Below, piece by piece: positions 17,313 to 26,014 of a DNA stretch of 64,000 bases; the first letter of the stretch is position 1; each line of letters begins with the position of its first letter. The notes beneath the pieces were generated by a model, which saw nothing but the letters and a program-made list of their open reading frames with translations, was not told the DNA's origin and did not search any database. The stretch is from the NCBI RefSeq assembly GCF_002934665.1, contig NZ_NIRS01000004.1, positions 2,501-66,500 of the forward strand, in the 5' to 3' direction. The stretch comes from Pseudomonas laurylsulfatiphila (lineage in GTDB: Bacteria; Pseudomonadota; Gammaproteobacteria; Pseudomonadales; Pseudomonadaceae). Position numbers and translations under genes: made by a program.

Positions 17313-18341
17313 ATGCCCTCCAAAAAATCATCTTTAAGAATGAGCGGGCCTGGAGAAATTAGTACAAGCCCATTGCGTAGGTTCCCGGAAGTAGTTGACG
17401 CGATAGGGGGTTCCTCGCGAAGCGTTTTCAAAGACGCTGGTATCAGCCTTGAGCAATTTGCAAATGAAGACAACCACCTCGCCTACATTGACGTTGCACG
17501 TCTGTTCAACACGGCATTCAAACACACTCAGTGCCCCCATATTGGCCTGCTGATCGGTGAGCGCTTTTCGCTGGATAATTTGGGGCCGGTCGGTCAGCTT
17601 ATGCGTCTCGCGACTACGCCAGGCGACGCATTGATCGATCTGGTCGGGCATGCCAATCTCTATGATCGTGGTGCGACCCCACTCCTTCTTCCCTTGGCGG
17701 GTCAACACAGTTTGTTGGGATATGTCATTTATCGCCACGACCTGCCCAATCAATCATTACTAGTTGACACTGCCGTCATGGTTGGCCTGCAAATGTTGCG
17801 GACATTGTTAGGCGCTAACTGGACACCCGTTCGTGTGCAGTTTTCATATCGCAAGCCATCCGATATCAACCCGTACGTCAGAAAATTTCGCTGTAACATT
17901 CAGTTCAATGCAAGCATCTCCGGGCTTGTAATAAACAATCAGCAACTCCGGAAAATTCAACGTACGGCGAATCCACGCTTACACCATCTGCTTAAACTGG
18001 CTATTTCGACCGCCACTTCACCTTTGACGATTTCAGAACAAATAAAGAGCCAGACATACGCTCTATTATTGAAAGGCCAGGCAAACTCCAAGCACATCGC
18101 CGGTCAATTCTCATTAAATGAAAGAACGCTGCGACGCCGGCTGGATGCGGAAGGTTCTCACCTTAAAGAACTGATCACCGACTCCAGAAGCAACTTCGCG
18201 CAACAGCTCTTGAAAAATACGGATTTGCCGATATCTACAATCTCTCAGACCCTTCAGTACCAGGATCCAAACGCCTTCTCCCGCGCATTCAAAACATGGA
18301 CAAATACGTCACCACAGCATTGGAGAAATGGGCTGGGGTAG
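17313..18341 (+). CDS. AraC-family regulator with arabinose-binding-like N-terminal domain (OruR type)
   Basis: A 342-residue activator. Residues about 20-210 resemble the Arabinose_bd effector domain of the OruR/ArgR group (HTQCPHIGLLIGERFSLDNL, GPVGQLMRLATTPGDAL, MVGLQMLRTLLGANW). The C-terminal 100 residues hold the two AraC helix-turn-helices: SKHIAGQFSLNERTLRRRLD, then ISTISQTLQYQDPNAFSRAF. The gene has visibly lower GC than its neighbours, a sign of separate acquisition. It precedes the FadL-type gene at 18633 and probably regulates it and perhaps the DUF1254 genes. The start is uncertain: ATG 17313 has a weak ribosome site, and 17340 is an alternative. Confidence 0.85.
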   Translation: MPSKKSSLRMSGPGEISTSPLRRFPEVVDAIGGSSRSVFKDAGISLEQFANEDNHLAYIDVARLFNTAFKHTQCPHIGLLIGERFSLDNLGPVGQLMRLATTPGDALIDLVGHANLYDRGATPLLLPLAGQHSLLGYVIYRHDLPNQSLLVDTAVMVGLQMLRTLLGANWTPVRVQFSYRKPSDINPYVRKFRCNIQFNASISGLVINNQQLRKIQRTANPRLHHLLKLAISTATSPLTISEQIKSQTYALLLKGQANSKHIAGQFSLNERTLRRRLDAEGSHLKELITDSRSNFAQQLLKNTDLPISTISQTLQYQDPNAFSRAFKTWTNTSPQHWRNGLG

Positions 18342-18632
18342 CCTCCGTTGGGAGTTGATTCAACAACTTCCATACCCCCCGCTATACCGCGCGCACTGTC
18401 CGAAAATGCAAGGTGCCTTTCTGATGATTGCCGTAAAGTGAAGGCCGCAACAGGCGGGTTGCAAAGCTGATCTGCGGTTTTTTGGGCTGTTCATGAGGCT
18501 CTGGCGATTAGTTGCGCCTGCGGTTGGAGTTCCGCGCAGACACTCAAGAAAGCCGCACGAGTAAAAAACGATGCCCTGGCCTTGGGGCGATCCAAGCGAT
18601 ATCGCAGGAGTGAACTGATTGAGAGGGATTTC

Positions 18633-19910
18633 ATGCCATTAAATAAAAGTATGTTGTCGATTACTGTTCTTGGTGTTCTGACACTCTTTACCAGTGGCCG
18701 CAGTGTTGCCGGTGGCCTTATGTTGTACGAAATCGCCACCGACAACGTCGGACTGGCCAATGCTGGTGCAGCGGCCCGGGCACAGGGTCCTTCGACCATA
18801 GCCAGCAACCCCGCCGGCTTGAGCTATCTCAGCGGAACACAGATCTCAGCTGGCGCTCAGGTTCTTTTTGGTGACTTATCGTTCGATCGGGACAGTGCAA
18901 CCAATTCGCCGGGCACTGGCAGCGGTAACGTGCTCAATCCCATACCGGGCGGCAGTTTCTTCATCAGCCATCAACTGGATGATCGGTGGTCCGTCGGCTT
19001 CGGCTCCTATGGCGATTTCGGCCTCGCTGAAAACTACGACAACGACTGGTCAGGCCGTTATTTCGTGCAAAACGCGAGCATTGCGGGACTGTCACTGGTA
19101 CCCAGTGTCGCCTATCGCTTCAACGATCAATGGTCCGTCGGCGTCGGACTCAAAGCCATGTACGGGATGCTGAAGAGCGAAGCCGCCATCGATCAGGCGC
19201 CGCTCGGACTGACACAACGGGGTGACGGCCAATACAAATACCGGGACAGCACCTGGGGTTACGGCGCCAACGCAGGCGTGATTTATGCCCCAAAGCCCGG
19301 TACCCGGATTGGCCTGGCTTACACCAGTCAGGTTGACCTCGACTTCGAGGATCGCCTGGATGTGAAGAGCAGTGCTCCGTTGGTGAGTCGCCTCAACAGC
19401 CTCAACACCAAAATCGACCTGAAAGTACCGCAAACGGCGACCCTCAGCCTGTACCAGCAACTGGATACGCAATGGGCCGTTCTGGCCTCGGTCAATTGGC
19501 AGGACTGGTCGAAATTCGGTGACATCGGCATTGACGTAGACACGTCCAGAACCGGTTCCCGGGCCGCTTCAATCGATGCGCATTACAAAGACACGTATCA
19601 ATTGGCGCTTGGCGCTCAATACCAGATGAACCAGGACTGGGTCTGGGATTTCGGTGTCGCCTATGACACGTCCGCCGTGTCCGACGGTAATCGTACGCTC
19701 ACCGTGCCCATGGGCGCCGCCTGGCGCTTCGCCACAGGCTTTACTTATTCACTGAACAAAGAGACAGACGTGAATTTCAGTTGGGTCACGGTATGGATGG
19801 GGGACATGTCCGTCGATCAGCAGAAAACGTTGTCAGGTAATCGTGTCTCAGGCGAGTTCGACAACGCCTGGATTCAAGCCCTGACTGGCAACATGACTTG
19901 GCGCTACTGA
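18633..19910 (+). CDS. FadL/OmpP1-family outer-membrane channel
   Basis: A 425-residue protein with a signal peptide (SITVLGVLTLFTSGRSVAG) and the FadL hatch motif GPSTIASNPAGLSYL at about residue 50, followed by alternating beta strands and ending in an aromatic-terminated strand (TGNMTWRY), as outer-membrane barrels do. FadL proteins let hydrophobic compounds such as fatty acids or aromatics cross the outer membrane; here the ligand is unknown. The ATG at 18633 is preceded by GAGAGGGATTT. It follows an AraC gene on the same strand by 290 bases and precedes a DUF1254 lipoprotein gene. It is the likely entry gate for the island's substrate. Confidence 0.88.
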   Translation: MPLNKSMLSITVLGVLTLFTSGRSVAGGLMLYEIATDNVGLANAGAAARAQGPSTIASNPAGLSYLSGTQISAGAQVLFGDLSFDRDSATNSPGTGSGNVLNPIPGGSFFISHQLDDRWSVGFGSYGDFGLAENYDNDWSGRYFVQNASIAGLSLVPSVAYRFNDQWSVGVGLKAMYGMLKSEAAIDQAPLGLTQRGDGQYKYRDSTWGYGANAGVIYAPKPGTRIGLAYTSQVDLDFEDRLDVKSSAPLVSRLNSLNTKIDLKVPQTATLSLYQQLDTQWAVLASVNWQDWSKFGDIGIDVDTSRTGSRAASIDAHYKDTYQLALGAQYQMNQDWVWDFGVAYDTSAVSDGNRTLTVPMGAAWRFATGFTYSLNKETDVNFSWVTVWMGDMSVDQQKTLSGNRVSGEFDNAWIQALTGNMTWRY

Positions 19911-20005
19911 GAAAAATCCAGGAGCGTTTCAGGTGTCATGCCTAGTATCTAACCGTGGGCATGAACGCTCACGACACCGGCTTGTACAAAACTAACGAGG
20001 TGAAA

Positions 20006-21484
20006 ATGAACAGGAAGTCTCACAGTGGCTGGACATTGGCTGCGGCGGTCGTCGTAGGTTCAACGCTTTTCACCGGGTGCACGAGCAAGCTCGATCCGAT
20101 CACACAGGCCGACAAGGCCGATGTGGCCAAGGGCGTTCCCGCGCCGAGCCTGGAGCAAACCAAGGCGATCGCCGAGGAAGGCTTTATCTACGGCTTGCCG
20201 CTGGTCATGAACTACGCCGTAATGAACGAATTCGCGGTGGACTCCAAGTCCAGCCAGTTCAAGGCCCCCTTCAACCAACTGCACCACGATCATAAGGTCG
20301 CGACCCCCGCTGACACGGCCATCATTACCCCCAACAGCGACACGCCGTACTCCTTTCTCTGGACCGACCTGCGCGCCGAGCCGTTGGTGATCACCGTGCC
20401 GGCCGTCTCCAAAAAACGCTACTACTCGGTGCAACTGATCGACGGCAACACCTATAACTACGGCTACATCGGCAGTCGGGCCACGGCTAGCGCACCCGGG
20501 AGCTATTTGATTGCAGGCCCCGACTGGAAGGGTGCGACACCTCCAGGCATCGACAAGGTGTTCAGCTCCACAACCCCTTTCGCACTGACGCTGATCCGCA
20601 CCCAGCTGTTCAATCCGGCCGACATGCCGAATGTCGAGAAGGTGCAGGCGGGTTACAAGGTTCAGCCGCTGTCCGCTTTCCTCCATCAACCCGCGCCGCC
20701 CGCTGCGCCGAAGATCGCTTTCGTGCCAGCCACCACGGAGGGCATCAAGGCCAACTTTTTCGAGTACCTGTCGGCGGCGCTGCAGTATGTGCCGCCATCG
20801 GCTGAGGACAAGGCGATCCGTGCGAAGCTGGCCAGCATCGGCGTAGGCCCCGGTCGCAGCTTCGAATTCAAGGACCTCTCGCTCGAGCACAAGGCCGTGG
20901 TCCTGCTCGGGATGAAGGCCGGAGACGAACAGGTCGACAAGTTCCTCTCGACCGGCATGAAGAATATCAACGGCTGGAGCGTCGGCGCGTTCTTCGGCGA
21001 CCAGGCGTTCTACAAAGGCGACTGGCTGATGCGGGCTGGCGCCGCGAAGGCGGGTCTGTACGGCAATGACGCCGCCGAGGCGATGTACCCCATTACGCGT
21101 ACCGATGGCAATGGCCAGACGTTGAATACCGGCAAGCACAACTACACGCTGACCTTCCCTGCCGGAAAACTGCCTCCCGTCAATGCCTTCTGGTCGGTGA
21201 CCATGTACGACGGCAAGAGCCAGTTGCTGATCAAGAATCCGATCAACCGCTACCTGATCAATTCGCCGATGCTGTCGGCCATGAAAAAGAACGTGGACGG
21301 TTCACTGACGCTGTATATCCAGAAGGATTCGCCGGGCAAAACCAAGGAGTCCAACTGGTTGCCCGCGCCTGACGACACGGCCTATCTAGTGATGCGCCTC
21401 TATTGGCCGAAGGCCACGCCGCCTTCAATTCTTCCCGCTGGCGCAGGCAGCTGGCAGCCGCCGGCAGTGGTGGCATCGAAGTAA
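20006..21484 (+). CDS. DUF1254/DUF1214 lipoprotein (paralogue 2)
   Basis: A 492-residue lipoprotein (lipobox LFTGC, Cys about 28) with DUF1254 (FIYGLPLVMNYAVMNEFAV, DTAIITPNSDTPYSFLWTD) and DUF1214 (LPPVNAFWSVTMYDGKSQ) in the same order as the gene at 10916, which it resembles over its full length. The ATG at 20006 follows GAGGTGAAA; a longer frame from 19955 has no ribosome site. It lies 95 bases after the FadL gene and is followed by a hairpin at 21497 and a DUF3313 gene. Domain function is unknown. Confidence 0.86.
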   Translation: MNRKSHSGWTLAAAVVVGSTLFTGCTSKLDPITQADKADVAKGVPAPSLEQTKAIAEEGFIYGLPLVMNYAVMNEFAVDSKSSQFKAPFNQLHHDHKVATPADTAIITPNSDTPYSFLWTDLRAEPLVITVPAVSKKRYYSVQLIDGNTYNYGYIGSRATASAPGSYLIAGPDWKGATPPGIDKVFSSTTPFALTLIRTQLFNPADMPNVEKVQAGYKVQPLSAFLHQPAPPAAPKIAFVPATTEGIKANFFEYLSAALQYVPPSAEDKAIRAKLASIGVGPGRSFEFKDLSLEHKAVVLLGMKAGDEQVDKFLSTGMKNINGWSVGAFFGDQAFYKGDWLMRAGAAKAGLYGNDAAEAMYPITRTDGNGQTLNTGKHNYTLTFPAGKLPPVNAFWSVTMYDGKSQLLIKNPINRYLINSPMLSAMKKNVDGSLTLYIQKDSPGKTKESNWLPAPDDTAYLVMRLYWPKATPPSILPAGAGSWQPPAVVASK

Positions 21485-21496
21485 CGCGACGCTTGC

Positions 21497-21521
21497 GACT
21501 GCTTGCAGTTGGCAAGCAGTC
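21497..21521 (+). terminator. Hairpin after DUF1254 paralogue 2
   Basis: GACTGCTTGC pairs perfectly with GCAAGCAGTC around a five-base loop, 12 bases after the DUF1254 stop, followed by GTTTGATTG. It is probably a terminator, perhaps partial, before the DUF3313 gene. Confidence 0.55.
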
Positions 21522-21636
21522 GTTTGATTGCTCAGGCAGAGATCCAGCGGGCCTTATAGCCGAAAGGGCTGAGGCCACAGGGTCCGGCCTTGAATAAAAG
21601 ACATTCAGGAACACATCCCTCAAGGAGTACCGCTAT

Positions 21637-22314
21637 ATGAACTTCTCGCACAAATGGATAACGGGTGCCGCACTGAGCAGCTTGTTATTGACCGGCTGCG
21701 TATCGAAAGTCACTGAAGTCGAGCAATACTCGGGCTACCTGTCCAACTACAACAACTTGCAGGAAGTCAAAACGGCAAGCGGCGGCACAACAATGCGTTG
21801 GGTCAGTCCGTCGTGGAACCCGAATGCCTATGACACCGTGGTGTTCAACAAGCTGGAGCTCTATCCCGCGCCCAAGCCCGATGAGCGGGTCAACCAGCAA
21901 ACGCTGACCGACATCCAGAACTACATGACCAGTAAGGTCAAAGGCACCCTGGGTCAGAAATACCGTGTGGTTTCCAATACCAGCGCCGCGCCGGCAGGTT
22001 CCAAAACCCTGCTGATGCGTGCGGCGATCACCGGGGTGAATGCCGAAAACGAAGGGATGAAATGGTACGAAGTGGTGCCGATCGCCGCCGTGGTCGGAGC
22101 AACACAGGCCGCCACCGGCCACCGTGATCAGGACAGCACTTTGTTCATCGAGGCCGAGATTATCGATGCGGGAACCAACCAGACGGTCGCCAGGGTAGTA
22201 CGCAAGGTATTTGGTACAACGCTGGAAAACGAAAGTCAGAAGATAACCGCCCAGGACTTCAAAGCGGCGATCGACAAGTTGAATGTCGATCTCTGGGCGT
22301 TCATTCGCAGTTAA
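21637..22314 (+). CDS. DUF3313 family lipoprotein (copy 2)
   Basis: A 225-residue lipoprotein (lipobox LLTGC, Cys about 21) with VEQYSGYLSNYNNLQEV, MRWVSPSWNPNAYDTVVFN, LYPAPKPDERVN and KWYEVVPIAAVVGATQAATG. It is the paralogue of the divergent gene at 16146. CAAGGAG stands 10 bases before the ATG. It is followed within 65 bases by a glycine-zipper lipoprotein gene, so the two likely share a transcript. The family has no established function. Confidence 0.84.
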   Translation: MNFSHKWITGAALSSLLLTGCVSKVTEVEQYSGYLSNYNNLQEVKTASGGTTMRWVSPSWNPNAYDTVVFNKLELYPAPKPDERVNQQTLTDIQNYMTSKVKGTLGQKYRVVSNTSAAPAGSKTLLMRAAITGVNAENEGMKWYEVVPIAAVVGATQAATGHRDQDSTLFIEAEIIDAGTNQTVARVVRKVFGTTLENESQKITAQDFKAAIDKLNVDLWAFIRS

Positions 22315-22376
22315 ACCTTGATTGAACTGCCAACAGACGTTGGCTCAATACACTACCAATAACGAGGCGCACCGCA

Positions 22377-22835
22377 ATGAAAGTAATCCTGTCCTGGCTG
22401 TCAGTCACGTTGATGACGGTGCTGATAAGTGCCTGTTCCGCCGTCGGGTCAACCGATGGCGGCGCTGGTGAAATCGAGATTCGCTCAGGGAAGATCGAGC
22501 AGATATCGCTGACGCAGATGCAGACCAACCACGACAGTGGTGTCGGCGCCGTACTCGGTGGCCTTGGCGGTCTGGCGCTTGGCAGCTTGATCGGGGGTGG
22601 CACCGGGCGTGACGTCGCCATGGTTGCCGGCGCGCTCGCCGGTGCTGCTGGCGGTAACTACGCCGAGAAGAAAAAGTATGACCAACCGGTCGAGGCGCAA
22701 CAGATCATCGTGCGGGTCAGCAGTGGCGTGCTCGTATCGGTGACCCAACCGATCAATCCGTCCCTGGCTAAGGGCTCGAAGGTGTATATCCAAGGCTCAG
22801 GCAATGATGCCCGCGTTGTGCCGCAAGGCAGTTAA
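22377..22835 (+). CDS. Glycine-zipper outer-membrane lipoprotein, SlyB-like
   Basis: A 152-residue lipoprotein (lipobox LISAC, Cys about 20). The glycine-zipper segment at residues about 58-100 (GVGAVLGGLGGLALGSLIGG, then MVAGALAGAAGGNYAEKK) is the two-helix pattern of the SlyB/Pcp family; the C-terminal part, QQIIVRVSSGVLVSVTQ, also matches that family. SlyB-like proteins stabilise the outer membrane; a role here in coping with hydrophobic substrate is an inference. It lies between DUF3313 and the barrel gene with short gaps, so co-transcription is likely. Confidence 0.8.
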   Translation: MKVILSWLSVTLMTVLISACSAVGSTDGGAGEIEIRSGKIEQISLTQMQTNHDSGVGAVLGGLGGLALGSLIGGGTGRDVAMVAGALAGAAGGNYAEKKKYDQPVEAQQIIVRVSSGVLVSVTQPINPSLAKGSKVYIQGSGNDARVVPQGS

Positions 22836-22859
22836 GGCTGACTGTAAACGGAATTCGAC

Positions 22860-23672
22860 ATGACCAAGTACATTGAACGACTCTTGCTATCACCTTTGTT
22901 TTTAGGTATTTCCGTTTCCAGCCAGGCTGACGATCAGGCGGAACTGGCTAAGCAGTCATTAAATCCAGTCGCGGCACTGTACAGCTTGCCCATTCAATAC
23001 AACTGGAATCAGAAAATGGGTCCCTCCGGTAATGGAATCCAGAGCGTAACCAATATCCAGCCGGTATTACCCTTCACACTTAATGAAGATTGGAATCTGA
23101 TTTCTCGCACGATCCTCCCGATCATTGATCAGCACGGGTTGGCACCGAGGGGTATCGCCGATAAAAGCGGAGTGGGCGACACCTCGCAAAGCTTCTTTTT
23201 CTCGCCCAAAAAGCCCACCGAGGACGGCTGGATCTGGGGCGCAGGCCCCGCGTTGTTGTTACCGACCGGCAGTGATGAGCTTCTGAGTAGCGAACAATGG
23301 GGAATTGGACCGACAGCGGTGGCATTGAAGCAAGCCAACGGTTGGACGACCGGTATTCTGGCGAACCATATCTGGTCACTGGACAACGACCCGGCCGATG
23401 ACAAGGAGAAGGTCAACCAGACGTATCTACAACCCTTCCTGGTTTATACGACAACGTCGTACACCAGTTTTGGAATTAATACCGAATCCACTTACGACTG
23501 GGAAGCCAGGGAGTGGAATGTGCCGATCAACTTGTTCGTGACGCAATTGTTCAAAGTCGGCAAGCAGCCCATGAGCCTTCAGGTGGGACCGCGATACTGG
23601 GCGGACAGTCCTGAAGAGGGTGCACACGGCTGGGGCTTTCGAGTGGCGTACACCCTCCTTTTTCCTAAGTGA
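22860..23672 (+). CDS. Outer-membrane barrel, MetA-pathway-of-phenol-degradation type
   Basis: A 270-residue exported protein (signal ends near SVSSQADD) with repeated beta strands: VAALYSLPIQYNWNQKMG, NIQPVLPFTLNEDWNLISRT, GAGPALLLPTGSDELLSSEQ and a C-terminal GWGFRVAYTLLFPK. This pattern fits the family often annotated as transporter or phenol MetA-pathway protein, thought to form a channel for aromatic or other hydrophobic compounds. It starts 24 bases after the glycine-zipper gene and is followed 74 bases later by the third DUF1254 gene. Confidence 0.75.
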   Translation: MTKYIERLLLSPLFLGISVSSQADDQAELAKQSLNPVAALYSLPIQYNWNQKMGPSGNGIQSVTNIQPVLPFTLNEDWNLISRTILPIIDQHGLAPRGIADKSGVGDTSQSFFFSPKKPTEDGWIWGAGPALLLPTGSDELLSSEQWGIGPTAVALKQANGWTTGILANHIWSLDNDPADDKEKVNQTYLQPFLVYTTTSYTSFGINTESTYDWEAREWNVPINLFVTQLFKVGKQPMSLQVGPRYWADSPEEGAHGWGFRVAYTLLFPK

Positions 23673-23746
23673 AACTAGAATATCACCGGACCTGCAGTTA
23701 ACTGGCCGACTCACTCATCCAATACGAAAAATGGAGTTTCAAGTTC

Positions 23747-25171
23747 ATGATAACCACACTCCCGAGAACATTTGGCTGTGCGCTGGCATTGCTCGCGTCC
23801 TTTGGACTTACGCACGCCCAAGCAGCGGACATCACTGCCGCCGAAACGAAAGCCATCGCCGAGGAAGGCTACATCTACGGTCTGCCCATCGTGATGAATT
23901 ATGCGACCATGTACGAGTATGCCGTGGACAAAAGTTCCAGCCAGTACAAGGCGCCGTTCAACCACATTTACAACATGCACAAAGTCTTTAGCTACAAGGA
24001 CACGGCCATCGTCTCGCCGAACAGCGACACACCGTATTCCTTGATGTTCATGGACCTGCGTAGCGAGCCGATCGTGCTCTCGGTACCGACGGTGGAGAAA
24101 TCGCGGTACTACTCGGTGCAGCTCATCGATAACAGCACCAACAACTTCGGTTACATCGGCAGCCGTACCACTGGCAACGAAGCCGGCGATTACATGCTGG
24201 TCGGCCCAGACTGGAAGGGCGTGACCCCGCAAGGCATCAAGAAGGTGTTTCGTTCTAGCACACAACTGCCCTTCGTGATCTTTCGCACCCAGCTCTACAA
24301 CCCGGCGGACATCCCAAACGTCGAGAAGATCCAGTCCGGTTATGCGGCGCGGCCGTTATCGGCTTATCTCAAGCAGCCTGCGCCGCCTGCCGCGCCGGCG
24401 ATCGACTTGCCGAAGATCGACAAGGACCTGGTGAAGACCGATTTCTTCAAATATGTGGGCGTTGTGATGCAGCTTGCCCCTGCTACACCGGAAGAAACGG
24501 CGATCCGCGCGAAGCTGGCCCGCCTGGGCATTGGCGCCGGCAAGGACTTCAACTTCCAGGATCTGTCCGCCGAGCAAAAGGCCGCAGTGGTTGAGGGCAT
24601 GCAGGCTGGGCATGCGAAGGTCCAGGACGCGGTCAATCATCTCGGCACGCAGGTCAATGGCTGGAACATCGTGAGTTCCGGCGGTGATGCGGCGTTCTAC
24701 AAGGATGATTGGCTAAAGCGTGCCGCCATCGCGCAAGCGGGTATCTACGCCAACGACGCCGAAGAGGCCACGTATCCGATGGCCAAGGTCCTGTCCGATG
24801 GTACGCCGCTTGACGGCAGCAAGCACAACTACACCATCACCTTTCCTGCCGGACAGCTTCCGCCGGTCAATGCCTTCTGGTCGGTGACCATGTACGACGG
24901 CAAGTCGCAACTGCTGATTAAAAACCCGATCAATCGCTACCTCATCAACTCGCCGATGCTACCCGACATGAAGAAGAACGCAGACGGCTCGCTGACGCTC
25001 TACGTCCAGAAGGACTCGCCCGGCGCGGACAAGGAAAGCAACTGGCTGCCCGCACCGAATGATCTGATCTACATGGTGATGCGCCTGTATTGGCCGAAGA
25101 CGGAAAACCCTTCCGTCCTGCCGCCTGGCAAAGGCACGTGGAGTCCACCCGCGATCGTTAAAATCAATTGA
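23747..25171 (+). CDS. DUF1254/DUF1214 exported protein (paralogue 3)
   Basis: A 474-residue protein with a standard Sec signal (LALLASFGLTHAQA) instead of a lipobox, so it is probably soluble in the periplasm, unlike copies 1 and 2. DUF1254 (YIYGLPIVMNYATMYEYAV, DTAIVSPNSDTPYSLMFMD) and DUF1214 (LPPVNAFWSVTMYDGKSQ) are complete. The ATG at 23747 has GGAG 11 bases upstream. It closes the envelope gene run and is followed by a strong hairpin at 25227. Confidence 0.86.
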   Translation: MITTLPRTFGCALALLASFGLTHAQAADITAAETKAIAEEGYIYGLPIVMNYATMYEYAVDKSSSQYKAPFNHIYNMHKVFSYKDTAIVSPNSDTPYSLMFMDLRSEPIVLSVPTVEKSRYYSVQLIDNSTNNFGYIGSRTTGNEAGDYMLVGPDWKGVTPQGIKKVFRSSTQLPFVIFRTQLYNPADIPNVEKIQSGYAARPLSAYLKQPAPPAAPAIDLPKIDKDLVKTDFFKYVGVVMQLAPATPEETAIRAKLARLGIGAGKDFNFQDLSAEQKAAVVEGMQAGHAKVQDAVNHLGTQVNGWNIVSSGGDAAFYKDDWLKRAAIAQAGIYANDAEEATYPMAKVLSDGTPLDGSKHNYTITFPAGQLPPVNAFWSVTMYDGKSQLLIKNPINRYLINSPMLPDMKKNADGSLTLYVQKDSPGADKESNWLPAPNDLIYMVMRLYWPKTENPSVLPPGKGTWSPPAIVKIN

Positions 25172-25226
25172 GCATCTGACGACCGGTTGCAGCGGACGGC
25201 CCAGGCGTGGCGCCGCTGAACCGGGG

Positions 25227-25253
25227 CGTCAGGGTTTCGCAGAGACCCTGACG
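25227..25253 (+). terminator. Hairpin after DUF1254 paralogue 3
   Basis: CGTCAGGGT pairs with ACCCTGACG around a nine-base loop, 56 bases after the stop. There is no long T-run, so termination is likely but not certain. Confidence 0.55.
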
Positions 25254-25360
25254 TACGCTTTGATTAGCCAAAGGCCGGCGGTGGCCGCAAACCGTAGATG
25301 TTGTTGTTTTGGCGTTATTTGCACGGCACTGCGCATGCCGCGATTCGCCATTGGATGGAT

Positions 25361-25380
25361 CCCCCTCCTCAAGAGGGGGG
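25361..25380. promoter_or_regulatory. C5/G6 palindrome upstream of the cupin gene
   Basis: CCCCCTC and GAGGGGG pair around CTCAA, 79 bases before the cupin start. It resembles in build, though not in core sequence, the palindromes at 10783 and 39558. It could be an operator or an attenuator hairpin. Confidence 0.35.
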
Positions 25381-25458
25381 CGGTGTGAGCACGGTCTGTT
25401 CACGATGCTCTTGACGCACCGTGTATATCCTTTCACCGTCCAACAGAGAACAACAAGC

Positions 25459-25935
25459 ATGTTTTATGAAAACATCGACACCTCCTCCATCAACGACGAG
25501 GACCTGCCGTGGGTTCCGTTCGCACCTTACAGCGATGAAATTTTCATCAAATACATCAAATGCGACCCGGTTCGCGGGGAAACCATCACCCTGCTCAAGG
25601 CCCCGGCCGGGTCTTCTCTGCCCAAGCACCATCACTCCGGCACGGTCATCGTTTACACCATCAAGGGTGGCTGGAAATACCTGGAGCACGACTGGATCTC
25701 AAAACCGGGCGGCGTGGTGTTCGAAACCGCAGGTTCCAGCCATACGCCGATCGTGCTGAGTAAATATGGCGATGAACTGATCACCTTGAATATCACCCAG
25801 GGCGACCTGCTGTATTACGACGATAACAACAACGTCGTGGCCATCGAGAATTGGAAATCCAGCGTGGATCGTTACCTGGCGTTCTGCCAAGCCAATGATA
25901 TCGAGCCCAAAGACATCACCAGCTTTGCGGTCTGA
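25459..25935 (+). CDS. Small cupin, 2,4'-dihydroxyacetophenone dioxygenase-like
   Basis: A 158-residue single-domain cupin. The metal-site motif is SLPKHHHSGTVIVYTIKGGW at about residues 53-72; the second cupin motif carries GSSHTPIVL. The whole pattern (LPWVPFAPYSDEIFIKYIK near the start) resembles annotated 2,4'-dihydroxyacetophenone dioxygenases, which cleave a C-C bond using iron and oxygen. Whether this copy is an enzyme is not shown. The ATG at 25459 has a weak ribosome site (GAGAACAACAAGC). It precedes the sulfatase by 80 bases and may be co-transcribed. Confidence 0.72.
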   Translation: MFYENIDTSSINDEDLPWVPFAPYSDEIFIKYIKCDPVRGETITLLKAPAGSSLPKHHHSGTVIVYTIKGGWKYLEHDWISKPGGVVFETAGSSHTPIVLSKYGDELITLNITQGDLLYYDDNNNVVAIENWKSSVDRYLAFCQANDIEPKDITSFAV

Positions 25936-26014
25936 CCCGCGCTCCAATCTCTCGGCCGTCCGGTGTTCGACCGGGCGGCTGCGCCGTTGCAATGAATAAA
26001 AAACGGAGACACCC

